This document shows, one piece after another, positions 27,446-36,392 of a stretch of DNA of 37,006 nt; within the stretch, counting starts at the first letter, position 1; each line of letters starts with the position of its first letter. The translations under genes and the position numbers were made by a program. Origin of the DNA: Chitinophagaceae bacterium (GTDB lineage Bacteria > Bacteroidota > Bacteroidia > Chitinophagales > Chitinophagaceae); contig CANCEU010000025.1 of the NCBI GenBank assembly GCA_947375185.1, positions 1 to 37,006 of the forward strand, read 5' to 3'. The notes beneath the pieces are model-generated. The model saw only the letters and a program-made list of their open reading frames with translations. It was not told where the DNA came from and did no database searches.

Positions 27446-30208
27446 TTATTTAAAGGCAATGTTTAAGTTAATATAAGGAATGGCATTGCCAAATATGGAA
27501 AGTTTATAGCCATTCACTGCACCATTTTCGGATACATAATACACCGAGTAAGGATTTTTCCTGCCTGTTAAGTTGTAAACCCCAATAGACCAACTATTGT
27601 GTGTAAGCTGATGCACTTTATGATTCCCTTCAATATTCATTGAAAAGTCAGTTCTAAAATAATCAGGGATGCGATATGCATTTCTGTCTGCATACAATGT
27701 GCGCATTGAACCACCGTAGGAGAAAACTCCAATAGGTAATGTAATTGGCCTTCCCGTGCTATAATTGCCATTCATTGATATGCTGAATCGATGGCTAAAT
27801 TTATAGTTAGCAACTATAGTAACATCATTTGGTTTATCATAATTGGAAGGGTAGTAATTTCCATGATTTATAATGTCACCTGCAGTTGGGTCATCCATCT
27901 TTAGGAGTACTTTTGACCATGTATAGCTTATCCATCCATTTAATTTGCCTGCAATCTTTTTTACAAGTAATTCAGCACCATAAGCTTTTCCTTTAGTTTC
28001 AATAACATCCGTTTCAATATGATGATTCATAACCAGTACAGCGCCACTCTTATAATCTAAATAATTGTTGATATTTTTATAATAGAGTTCAAAGGAGGTT
28101 TCAATAGTGTTAGATTTCAAGTTTTTATAAATACCTAATGAAATTTGATCACCAGTTTGTGGCTTAATATTAGGATCACTCAATTTCCATATATCCGTTG
28201 GAGCCATCGCGGTGGTATTCGATAATGAATGAATAAATTGTTGTTGGGTATTGTAACCTGCTTTTAAGGAAAGCGTCTCATCAATAACATACCTCAATCC
28301 AAGCCTGTATTCGGGGCCACCATAGGTTTTAACGATATTGCCATCCCCATAGTTTACTGTTTTTAAAATACTTTCAGCTGTTCTTGGAACAGAGGCTGGA
28401 TATATATTTACATTTTGAGCGCCTAAGCTATTGAACATAGATAAACGAATACCTGCATCTAGCTTAAATTTACTAGATATGGTATAATGGTCGGTTAGGT
28501 ATAATGCGGATTCAACTGCTTTTTCAGGAGTTAGTACATCTTTGATGACCAATGATTTTGCTCCTAAGGGCTTGTAAGTGCCAGGATGTAGTAAATAATA
28601 AAGACTACTAAAACCGTACTCAAAACTGTGTTTACTATTATAGTTGTAATTAAAGTTTGCCCTTAAATATGATTGGTTAATATCAAAGCCAACTTGATAG
28701 GCTGAAACAGGAAGGTGTTGGCTATTAATTTCATACTGATATTGATCACTTCCAATAGCAAATGTTGCATTTAGTTTATTATTAAAGATATGCTTCCATT
28801 TTAACGCTACGTTTTTATTGCTATATCCATATGCAGTATCACTGTTTAAATTAAAATGGTCTTTGCTTAAATAGGTAGTTAAATAGAGGGTATTATTTTT
28901 GTCAATCTGATGGTTAACGATAAAGTTCAAATCATAAAAATCAGCTTTACTATTTTTGTATTGGTCGGGTAATAAATCAAATAACCAATTGGAATAGGTG
29001 CTTCGACCACCTAAAATAAAGGAAGATTTGTCTTTAATAATGGGGCCTTCTAAATTTACACGACTGGTTAATAATCCTATACCAGCCGAACCCGTATATT
29101 CTTTTTTATTACCTTCTCTACTATTAATATCTAATACCGAAGATAACCGACCTCCAAAATTTGCGGGTATGCTACTTTTGTATAGTTCGATATTATTAAT
29201 TAATTCAGGGTTGAATGCCGAAAACATTCCAAAAAAGTGAGTAGGATTAAATATTGTAGCGTCGTTAAATAAAATTAAATTTTGATCCGAAGCGCCGCCT
29301 CTAATATTTAAACCAGTACTTGCTTCCCCAACTGTTTTTACTCCAGGTAATGTTGTAACAGCTCTTAATACATCAGCTTCACCAAATACTACGGGCACTT
29401 GTTTAACTGATTTAATATCTAGTTTTTGTACACCCATAATAGTGCCTCTAACATTGCTCATTTTTTGTGAAGAAATCACTACTTTTTTTAATGACATGAT
29501 ACTACTAATAGCATCCATATTCATTTTGCCATCACTAAATAAAACTACTTGTCTTTTTATATCCCGCATTCCTAAACTTTGTACATTAAGTATGTGTTTG
29601 CCTTTGGGTAGTGAAATAGAGTAGTAACCATTTTGGTCAGTTGTAACACCAATTCTGGGTTGGTCAATATAGATGGATGCGCCAGCAATTGGCTCACCAG
29701 TTTTTACATCTTTCAAAAAACCTGCAATGGTTACAATAGGGTGTTGTCCTGCCTGAGCGCGCTCTCCAATTTCATATATTCTTTTGTCAGATAAACTTGC
29801 TTGTATAGTTACATCATCGATTGATTGCAAGCTGGTGTCAGAAATTAAATTTGACGCAGTATTTATTTTTCCTGAAAAATATTCATTTGGTATTTGAGTC
29901 AATAAATTAGCGCCTGTAGTTAAAAATATATTATGCTGTTGATCTATGCTATAATTTATTCCAGTTGGGCCGATTAAATTCAATATGCTACCGATACTAT
30001 GTTGTTTAACATTTATAGTTACTGGAAATCTTTTTAGTTGATTGGGATCAAAGTAAAAATGAAACTCTGATTGCTTTTCAATTTGTTGAACCAAATCATA
30101 AATAGTACCGCCCAATATATTGATATCCACTTTGTGAGTGGTATCTGTTTGTGCAATACCTGAATTTGCAATTAAAAAAAGCGTTACGAATACAAAAAGT
30201 TGTTTCAT
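27446..30208 (-). CDS. TonB-dependent outer-membrane receptor with STN and carboxypeptidase-like domains
   Basis: A 920-residue receptor. A signal peptide (1-20) precedes an STN (secretin/TonB short N-terminal) domain at about 25-100, a CarboxypepD_reg-like beta-sandwich at about 158-225 (I-A-G-F-L-K-D-V-K-T-G-E-P-I-A-G-A-S-I), the plug at about 250-370 (V-L-R-A-V-T-T-L-P-G-V, then L-N-I-R-G-G-A-S-D-Q and P-A-N-F-G-G-R-L-S-S-V) and a 22-strand-type barrel to the C-terminus. STN domains usually signal to an anti-sigma factor of the FecR kind, but no FecI/FecR pair is encoded in the window. The nutrient is unknown; its cotranscription with three secreted peptidases suggests peptides. It follows the small exported protein gene after 1 nt. 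Confidence 0.93.
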   Translation of the reverse strand: MKQLFVFVTLFLIANSGIAQTDTTHKVDINILGGTIYDLVQQIEKQSEFHFYFDPNQLKRFPVTINVKQHSIGSILNLIGPTGINYSIDQQHNIFLTTGANLLTQIPNEYFSGKINTASNLISDTSLQSIDDVTIQASLSDKRIYEIGERAQAGQHPIVTIAGFLKDVKTGEPIAGASIYIDQPRIGVTTDQNGYYSISLPKGKHILNVQSLGMRDIKRQVVLFSDGKMNMDAISSIMSLKKVVISSQKMSNVRGTIMGVQKLDIKSVKQVPVVFGEADVLRAVTTLPGVKTVGEASTGLNIRGGASDQNLILFNDATIFNPTHFFGMFSAFNPELINNIELYKSSIPANFGGRLSSVLDINSREGNKKEYTGSAGIGLLTSRVNLEGPIIKDKSSFILGGRSTYSNWLFDLLPDQYKNSKADFYDLNFIVNHQIDKNNTLYLTTYLSKDHFNLNSDTAYGYSNKNVALKWKHIFNNKLNATFAIGSDQYQYEINSQHLPVSAYQVGFDINQSYLRANFNYNYNSKHSFEYGFSSLYYLLHPGTYKPLGAKSLVIKDVLTPEKAVESALYLTDHYTISSKFKLDAGIRLSMFNSLGAQNVNIYPASVPRTAESILKTVNYGDGNIVKTYGGPEYRLGLRYVIDETLSLKAGYNTQQQFIHSLSNTTAMAPTDIWKLSDPNIKPQTGDQISLGIYKNLKSNTIETSFELYYKNINNYLDYKSGAVLVMNHHIETDVIETKGKAYGAELLVKKIAGKLNGWISYTWSKVLLKMDDPTAGDIINHGNYYPSNYDKPNDVTIVANYKFSHRFSISMNGNYSTGRPITLPIGVFSYGGSMRTLYADRNAYRIPDYFRTDFSMNIEGNHKVHQLTHNSWSIGVYNLTGRKNPYSVYYVSENGAVNGYKLSIFGNAIPYINLNIAFK

Positions 30209-30209
30209 A

Positions 30210-30959
30210 TTATTGCGCTATTTTATTGTAATGGTTAACCAGCGACGTAAGCATCATATCTTTTTCATTGCTAAAATTGAGATGCTCTTTTTTTGCAAAT
30301 TGAATTAATTCTTTAGCGTTTTCTCCAAGTATAGAATAAATAGATTTTTTATTAGGGACTTCGAAAAACAGACCATCTTTTTTTATGTAATAGAATGTGC
30401 TTACTTCAAATAGTATGGACAATTCATTGTTGTTGCTATATTTTTCAATTATATGCTTAACTTCTTTTTTATATAAATTCACTTTTCCCGCGACAAGTAT
30501 TTGGTAAAACCCTGTTGCAATATTTACTTTATTGTTATGTAGTTTTTCGGGAATTTCGATTCTTTCAAAGTGGTCATCTAAAATGCTAAATTGTTTCAAC
30601 TTTTCATTGACTAATTGTATTCGGTGCGTACTATCTTGAAGTACCACACAATCTGCAACTTCATCATATAATAATGCAACTTCCTCAAATTTTACACCAT
30701 CATATAAAATACTTCCCTTACTAAGTGCGTTTACTTTAAAGTAGGGGTGACCGTCGGCAAAGGAAACGGTATAACCTGGGTATTGACTGCCATTGTATTT
30801 GGCTGCTTGCTCGCCAATATTTTCATAGTACACCTGTTGTATATTATGTATTGCCGTTTTTAAAAAGAGACTATCCTTATTACTATTTTGGGCAGCTGTA
30901 ATTAATGAACATCCTAATAAAAAAAACAGTGAAGAATAAATTTTGATGAGTTGGCGCAT
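30210..30959 (-). CDS. Exported protein of unknown function between the peptidase and TonB receptor genes
   Basis: I do not recognise this 249-residue protein. It has an N-terminal export signal: either a lipoprotein type (F-F-L-L-G-C, Cys17) or a signal peptidase I type ending near I-T-A-A-Q; the second is favoured because hydrophobic residues continue after the Cys. The rest is a mix of short beta strands (Y-P-G-Y-T-V-S-F-A-D-G, then I-L-Y-D-G-V-K-F-E-E-V-A-L-L-Y-D) and a C-terminal helical part rich in Lys and Glu (Y-S-I-L-G-E-N-A-K-E-L-I-Q-F-A-K-K). Its 1-nt spacing from the TonB receptor gene and 8-nt spacing from the S9 peptidase gene indicate cotranscription and point to an accessory role in the same system. 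Confidence 0.75.
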   Translation of the reverse strand: MRQLIKIYSSLFFLLGCSLITAAQNSNKDSLFLKTAIHNIQQVYYENIGEQAAKYNGSQYPGYTVSFADGHPYFKVNALSKGSILYDGVKFEEVALLYDEVADCVVLQDSTHRIQLVNEKLKQFSILDDHFERIEIPEKLHNNKVNIATGFYQILVAGKVNLYKKEVKHIIEKYSNNNELSILFEVSTFYYIKKDGLFFEVPNKKSIYSILGENAKELIQFAKKEHLNFSNEKDMMLTSLVNHYNKIAQ

Positions 30960-30967
30960 AATGCCTG

Positions 30968-33391
30968 CTATTTATTAAGTTTATTATCAAACAGCTTTAA
31001 TATACGTTTGTATTCATCAGTCCAGCTACTTGGTTCAACAAATCCATGATCTTCCATTGGGTATGAGGCAAGCTCCCAATTATCTTTGCCAAGCTCAATC
31101 AATTTTTGAGCAAGTCTAACTGCATCCTGATAATGTACATTGACATCTACCATGCCATGACAGATCAATAAATTATTTTTTAGTCCTGCAGCAAAATTAA
31201 TAGGAGAGGAACGCGCATAGGCAATGCTGTCCGTAGCAGGTTCATTTAATATATCGGAGGTATAGCCATGATTATAATGCGCCCAATCCGTTACAGGCCT
31301 TAATGCTGCACCTGCTTTAATAACATTAGGTTGCGTGAACAGTGCCATTAAAGTCATAAATCCACCATAACTACCACCATACATACCAATACGTGTGCTA
31401 TCAATACCTAAATTGGATACTAAATATTTAGCAGCATCAACTTCGTCATCTAGGTCCTTACCCCCCATAAAGCGATAAATTCCAGTTCTCCAGTCACGAC
31501 CATAACCTGCACTTCCACGATAATCAATATCAATAACCGTATAGCCTTTATCGGCTAACAAGTTATTAAACATGTATTCACGAGGGTAGTTATTGCTCCA
31601 ACCAAAATGCACATTTTGTAAGTAACCAGCACCATGTACAAAAATCACCGCTGCATTATTTTTTGTGCCTGTTTTAGGCTCATATAATCGAGCATAAATA
31701 GGTTGGCCATCCCTTGCAGTAATGGTAAATATTTTATTTTCTCTCCATGGGTATTCTTTGAATTCCTCACTTGCTCCTTTAAATGTAATTTGGGCAATAT
31801 TGTTAGTGTTCTTATTTTCTTGTACAAATAATTCCCAAGGTTTGTTGATAAAAGAGTAGCGATAAGCAAGTGTTTTTTCATCAGGGGACATACTTACTTC
31901 GTACGTGCCTACTTTATTAGTTAATTTTTCTTTTGTAGCAGTTTCGATGTTTAATTTGTACCAATTTTGTTGACCTGGATGCACTTCATTTGTTATAATG
32001 TAAAATGCTTTTTTGTTTTTAGACAATACAGCATCCTGCACCTCATAATTTCCCTTTGTTAATGCTGTAGTTGATTTATTATTGATGTCATAAACATATA
32101 AATGGGAGTATCCAGTTTGTTCACTTTGAAAATAAAAACTATGGTCATTTAACCATCCAGCATTGGCTCTGTAATTGCTATTGCCAGGTCCACCCACCCA
32201 TGCTTCATCTCGTTGGCGATTAATTAAGCTCAATTTTGCAGTGGCTGGGTCTAATGCCATTATCCATCTATCTTTATTATCAACAGATCTAATGTCTACA
32301 ACGGCTTGGTCATTGCTTTCATTCCAATAAACTTCATTAATCCAAAGTTTACGAACTACATCTTTAGCATCTTTATTATTTTTCTTTTCTTTTACTTCTC
32401 CTTGTTTTGGATAATCCTTTACAAAGTCCGGTTTGTCAAAGCTGCCAGGTATTGAATCCAGTTTAATAGCATAAGTGGTGTCTAATAATTTATTGTAAAT
32501 AAATGATTCAGAATTACCTTGCGCATGTCCCACTTTTTCACGTCCTGGAATATCAGTTGTATATCCCGATTCAGTTACATAGGCAGGTACGATTGTATTT
32601 TTTGAAACATCAGGATTAAATAGGGTGTATAATACAAAGTTCCCTGAATTACTAGCCTCAACTGTTGTTAATTGCTTGTCCCCAAATGCAATTGCTTTTG
32701 CATTTGCTTTTTCTTTATTCAGTTCTAAAAATTGGTCTCTTGATTCTTTCTTTTTTTTGCGCCATTGTAATACGGAAGAATTTGCTAGAGATTGATTTGT
32801 TAAGAAAACATCCTGTGCGTTATTATTATTTTTAACTGACCTTTCAGCATCTTTCACAAAATTGGTAAGTTGTTTAGTAAGTCCTGTTTTAATTTGCCAT
32901 GCAAATAAGTTTTTATTTTTATGATAAACGATCCATTCGTCATTATTCATAAAACTTGGATTAGATTCTTGCTCCTCTGTTTGCGTTATAGGGGTGGCAA
33001 TACCCGTAGCTATATTTAATAAATAGATATCACCTTTGTAGCTATACGTAATGGAGGTATAGTTTTTATTATACTTGCCATTATTGATTGCTTTGTATTT
33101 TAAAGCTTCATTATAATTTAGTTTCTCAGGTTGTTTACTATTTAATTTATAAATGTAAAAAGAGTCAGCAATATTTTTGTCAGGGTTCCAGCTAAATATA
33201 ATGGCCTTACTATCCCAGGTCCAACTTATATTACTTGGGGAAGCACCAATCCATTTAATATCTTTCATTATTTTCTCAACCGTTAAACTTGCATCTTTAT
33301 TGGTTTGTGCAAAAGTTTGTTGTGATAATAAAATTCCACTAAATAGGATTGTCAACAAGCCTAAACGCATCATATTGTTGCTACTTTTCAT
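30968..33391 (-). CDS. S9 family prolyl oligopeptidase / dipeptidyl-peptidase-IV-like exopeptidase
   Basis: An 807-residue secreted serine peptidase. A signal peptide (about 1-29, ending T-F-A-Q) is followed by a beta-propeller with repeated blade motifs such as N-I-S-W-T-W-D-S-K-A-I-I-F-S-W and L-Y-V-Y-D-I, then the alpha/beta-hydrolase domain from about residue 545. The catalytic triad is visible: S674 in G-G-S-Y-G-G, D749 in H-G-M-V-D-V-N-V and H782 in E-D-H-G-F. The length and architecture fit dipeptidyl peptidases of the S9B/S9C type, which clip dipeptides, often after Pro or Ala, from peptide N-termini; the exact specificity is not determined. It follows the amidohydrolase gene by only 2 nt, in the seven-gene peptidase/TonB unit. 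Confidence 0.93.
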   Translation of the reverse strand: MKSSNNMMRLGLLTILFSGILLSQQTFAQTNKDASLTVEKIMKDIKWIGASPSNISWTWDSKAIIFSWNPDKNIADSFYIYKLNSKQPEKLNYNEALKYKAINNGKYNKNYTSITYSYKGDIYLLNIATGIATPITQTEEQESNPSFMNNDEWIVYHKNKNLFAWQIKTGLTKQLTNFVKDAERSVKNNNNAQDVFLTNQSLANSSVLQWRKKKKESRDQFLELNKEKANAKAIAFGDKQLTTVEASNSGNFVLYTLFNPDVSKNTIVPAYVTESGYTTDIPGREKVGHAQGNSESFIYNKLLDTTYAIKLDSIPGSFDKPDFVKDYPKQGEVKEKKNNKDAKDVVRKLWINEVYWNESNDQAVVDIRSVDNKDRWIMALDPATAKLSLINRQRDEAWVGGPGNSNYRANAGWLNDHSFYFQSEQTGYSHLYVYDINNKSTTALTKGNYEVQDAVLSKNKKAFYIITNEVHPGQQNWYKLNIETATKEKLTNKVGTYEVSMSPDEKTLAYRYSFINKPWELFVQENKNTNNIAQITFKGASEEFKEYPWRENKIFTITARDGQPIYARLYEPKTGTKNNAAVIFVHGAGYLQNVHFGWSNNYPREYMFNNLLADKGYTVIDIDYRGSAGYGRDWRTGIYRFMGGKDLDDEVDAAKYLVSNLGIDSTRIGMYGGSYGGFMTLMALFTQPNVIKAGAALRPVTDWAHYNHGYTSDILNEPATDSIAYARSSPINFAAGLKNNLLICHGMVDVNVHYQDAVRLAQKLIELGKDNWELASYPMEDHGFVEPSSWTDEYKRILKLFDNKLNK

Positions 33392-33393
33392 TT

Positions 33394-34680
33394 CTAATTA
33401 TTTTTATAAACGATACCGTTTTTCATTACAAATTGAACTTGTTCTAAAATTGTGATGTCATCAATAGGGTTAGTTACAACTGCAATGATGTCCGCTTTTT
33501 TGCCAGGCTTGATTGAGCCTGTTTTTTCTTTAATACCAATTAAATCAGCAGCATTAATAGTAGCAGATTGAATAGCTGCCATTGGAGTTAAGCCAAAGCG
33601 GGTCATCCATTTAAATTGCTTTCCATTCCAGCCATGAGGATACACGCCAGCATCGGTACCAAAAGCAATTTTAACGCCAGCTTCTACTGCTTTTTGAAAG
33701 TTCTCTCTTTGTAATTTGCCAACCATTTTTTCTTTGTTAATGATTTTGTCAGGAAATCCTAATTTTGAATATTCTGATAAAATATATTCATCATCATAAA
33801 CATCAGATACCAAATAAGTTCCTTTAGCTTTCATTAACTGTATACCTTCGGCGTCTAATAAACTTCCATGTTCAACCGAAGCAACACCTGCTTTCACGGC
33901 CATTTTAATTGCTTCTGCTCCGTGTGCGTGTGCAGCTGTTTTACGTCCCCACATTTTAGCTTCGCTAACAATAGCATCCATTTCTTCCTGCGTATATTGT
34001 GGCGCACCAACACTTTCTTCTTCACTTAATACACCTGCGCTTGCACCAAACTTAATTACATCTGCACCGTTTTTCACATTATAGCGAACTTGTTGTCTAA
34101 CACCTTCCACACCATTGGCAACGCCTGACAAACCTTTAGGTGCATTGAATTCTAAATAAGGAGAAAAGCCATTTAAATCACCATGACTTCCTGTTGAACC
34201 AATAAACACAGTTGCAGCATAAATATTAGGACCTGGGATATCTCCATTGTTAATTGCATTTCTTAAAGCAATATCAACAAGGCCTGCCGATCCTAAATCT
34301 CTAACCGAAGTGAATCCTGCCTCTAATGTTTTTTTAGCATAAATATGTGCAGTAACGGCAACATCAACAGGGGTTTTTCTAAAAATATCAGCATAATAAT
34401 CACCACCGGGTTGACCTGTAATATGTGTGTGACAGTCAATTAATCCTGGTAACACAGTATATTTAGAAAGGTCAATAATGGTTGCTTCCTTTGGAATATT
34501 TATTTTACTCGCTACCTGAATAATACTGTCATTTCTTACTAGAATCATTTGATTCAATAATACAGTTCCAGATTCAACATCAATTAATTTACCTGCTTTA
34601 ATAATGGTGGTCTTGGTGCTTTGACCAAAACTAAAAATCACCAACAACAAAAGAGATATCGTTCCTAAAAATTTACGCAT
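33394..34680 (-). CDS. Exported amidohydrolase, probable metallo-dipeptidase of the Xaa-Pro/Arg type
   Basis: A 428-residue amidohydrolase-superfamily enzyme with a signal peptide (1-20, ending F-S-F-G-Q). The binuclear metal site is complete: H84 and H86 in D-C-H-T-H, K210 in V-I-K-F-G-A-S (the carboxylated-lysine ligand), H251/H253 in H-A-H-G, H271 in E-H-G and D343 in G-T-D-A-G. N- and C-terminal beta-sandwich segments (K-L-I-D-V-E-S-G and G-S-I-K-P-G-K-K-A-D-I-I-A-V) flank the barrel. The V-I-K-F-G-A-S-A-G form is shared with bacterial enzymes shown to split dipeptides with C-terminal Pro, Arg or Lys, so a dipeptidase role is favoured; imidazolonepropionase-like lactamase activity is less likely in this context. 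It is 15 nt after the S10 gene and 2 nt before the S9 gene. Confidence 0.88.
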   Translation of the reverse strand: MRKFLGTISLLLLVIFSFGQSTKTTIIKAGKLIDVESGTVLLNQMILVRNDSIIQVASKINIPKEATIIDLSKYTVLPGLIDCHTHITGQPGGDYYADIFRKTPVDVAVTAHIYAKKTLEAGFTSVRDLGSAGLVDIALRNAINNGDIPGPNIYAATVFIGSTGSHGDLNGFSPYLEFNAPKGLSGVANGVEGVRQQVRYNVKNGADVIKFGASAGVLSEEESVGAPQYTQEEMDAIVSEAKMWGRKTAAHAHGAEAIKMAVKAGVASVEHGSLLDAEGIQLMKAKGTYLVSDVYDDEYILSEYSKLGFPDKIINKEKMVGKLQRENFQKAVEAGVKIAFGTDAGVYPHGWNGKQFKWMTRFGLTPMAAIQSATINAADLIGIKEKTGSIKPGKKADIIAVVTNPIDDITILEQVQFVMKNGIVYKNN

Positions 34681-34695
34681 GATTTATATTTATTC

Positions 34696-36231
34696 TTATT
34701 TAAGTCCAGCATTTTCTTTGATAAAATCGGTTACATCTTTTTTGTAAGCTGTAGCAGATGCAGGGTGAACATACATCATGTGACCAGCTTCATAATATTT
34801 CATTTTTACATTAGCCTGAATTTTTTCTTCTAAGCCCATATGATCAAATGTATATTCTGTGCCATAAAAAGGAGTAGCTAAGTCATAGTAGCCATTTAAT
34901 ACCAACACTTTTAAGTTTGGATTTTTAGTCATTGCGTCAGCTAAATCAATAGCAGTATTGGGAGTAGCGGCGTCGCCAAATCCACTTGTATTGTGTTTCC
35001 AATCCCATTTAAATCCTGGTAAACTACCCGCAGAAACACGGTAAGTTAATGACTTACTTACTTTTAATTCAGTATAGTAGTAATTCATAAATGCAGAAAT
35101 ATAAATTGGGCTTAATGCAGCACTTTGCGGATCATAACCAGCACTTTGAGATAACAAATCTGAATTAATTCCTTTGTATCTTGAATCCAATCTTCCTGTT
35201 GTTAAATGTTCATCTCTTAATAATTCTTGACAAAATTCACCTTGTTTTACTCTTAAGTCTGCTTTTAATAAGTAGTCAGCACTTAATCCTGTTAATCCAG
35301 CCAATTCACTAGCAATTTTAGCTTTATCCGCTTTTGATAATTTATTTCCTTTCATTAAAGCTAGGGTATAAGGGCCTTCGGCATAAGCGCGCGCTTTTTG
35401 TAAAAAGTCGGTTAATTGTGCAGGTTTGTTTGCAATTTTATTGTGGTACCATGCAGTTGCAGCATATGCAGGTAAATTTATGATATAAGAAAGATCATCA
35501 CCGTCCTGGAAAGTAAGTGTTCTTAAATCCAAAACAGAAGAAACTAAAATGATACCATTTAAAGCGATGCCTGCATTTTGTAAATATTTCCCAACAGCTG
35601 CACTTCGCATCGTACCATAGCTTTCACCTAATAAAAATTTAGGAGAATTTAAACGATCGTTTTCAATTAGGTATTGTTTAACAAAATCACCTACTGATTT
35701 TAAATCACCATTTACACTCCAAAATTCTTCATTCTTAGATTTGCCAATAGCACGGCTTATTCCAGTTCCAATTGGGTCAATCATTACTATATCTGAATTA
35801 TCTAAAATACTATATTGGTTGTCCTCAACTTTATAAGGTGCAGCAGCATTATCGTTAGGGTCATTAACTACTACACGCTTAGGCCCCATTACACCCATAT
35901 GTAACCACATTGATGATGATCCTGGGCCACCATTATATGAAAAAGTAATTGGTCTTTTGTTTGCATCCTCGCCGTCTTTTGTATAAGCGGTGTATCCAAA
36001 AAACGCAATAGGCTCGTCAATATTATTTCTTAAAATTAAAGCCCCTGCAGTCGCAGTATAATTAATAGTTTTACCACCGATTACAACAGAGTGGTGTGTA
36101 ACTGATTTTTCTTCCTTTGGTATTGCAGCATTTTCTTTACTACTTTCTTTTGCCATTTCTTGTGCAAGTAAACTTGAACTTAGTGCAGTCACAAATAGGG
36201 TTAGTACTGCCATTTTTCGTAGTTGTATCAT
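34696..36231 (-). CDS. S10 family serine carboxypeptidase
   Basis: A 511-residue secreted carboxypeptidase. The signal peptide (about 1-24, S-S-L-L-A-Q) is followed by the S10 oxyanion-hole motif Y-N-G-G-P-G-S-S-S (99-107) and the alpha/beta-hydrolase core. The triad is S204 in G-E-S-Y-G-T, D450 in N-G-Y-Y-D-L-A-T-P and H484 in E-A-G-H-M-M-Y. S10 enzymes remove single C-terminal residues from peptides at acidic or neutral pH. This is the first gene of the seven-gene unit. Its ATG at 36231 is the natural start, with a second possible Met six codons later. No consensus -7 box lies between it and the divergent SDR gene; the nearest is TAAAATTG (minus strand, 36282-36289), one mismatch. Confidence 0.93.
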   Translation of the reverse strand: MIQLRKMAVLTLFVTALSSSLLAQEMAKESSKENAAIPKEEKSVTHHSVVIGGKTINYTATAGALILRNNIDEPIAFFGYTAYTKDGEDANKRPITFSYNGGPGSSSMWLHMGVMGPKRVVVNDPNDNAAAPYKVEDNQYSILDNSDIVMIDPIGTGISRAIGKSKNEEFWSVNGDLKSVGDFVKQYLIENDRLNSPKFLLGESYGTMRSAAVGKYLQNAGIALNGIILVSSVLDLRTLTFQDGDDLSYIINLPAYAATAWYHNKIANKPAQLTDFLQKARAYAEGPYTLALMKGNKLSKADKAKIASELAGLTGLSADYLLKADLRVKQGEFCQELLRDEHLTTGRLDSRYKGINSDLLSQSAGYDPQSAALSPIYISAFMNYYYTELKVSKSLTYRVSAGSLPGFKWDWKHNTSGFGDAATPNTAIDLADAMTKNPNLKVLVLNGYYDLATPFYGTEYTFDHMGLEEKIQANVKMKYYEAGHMMYVHPASATAYKKDVTDFIKENAGLK

Positions 36232-36336
36232 TTGACCTTATTTTATTGTTTAATTTAATTTTAAGATTTTTCTAAGCTATTCAATTTTATTCAATTATTA
36301 CGCCTAAATGGATGAGTGTACATTTTATGTGAATGA

Positions 36337-36366
36337 TTTGTGTATATCAATTGCAGCATATCTTTG
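36337..36366 (+). promoter_or_regulatory. Consensus Bacteroidota promoter for the SDR gene
   Basis: TTTG at 36337-36340 (-33 element) and TATCTTTG at 36359-36366 (-7 element, full TAnnTTTG match) are 18 nt apart, close to the usual 19-20. The start codon is 26 nt beyond the -7 box. This is the best promoter in the window. Confidence 0.7.
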
Positions 36367-36378
36367 TGGTTAATCACA
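36365..36378. promoter_or_regulatory. Near-palindrome at the SDR transcription start
   Basis: TGTGGTTAATCACA is a 14-bp dyad with a single mismatched pair (G opposite T). It overlaps the last two bases of the -7 box and the predicted start of transcription. Its outline, TGTG...CACA, resembles but is shorter than a CRP-type site. Confidence 0.35.
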
Positions 36379-36392
36379 ATCAACATTAAAGT

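Noticed and set aside
27446..30208. TonB receptor as a SusC of a polysaccharide utilisation locus
   Set aside because: No SusD-type lipoprotein or polysaccharide-degrading enzyme is in the operon; the partner is DUF4249 and the enzymes are peptidases.
36365..36378. Near-palindrome as a canonical CRP site
   Set aside because: The half-sites TGTG and CACA are separated by 6 bp with one mismatch, giving 14 bp instead of the 16-bp TGTGA-N6-TCACA arrangement.
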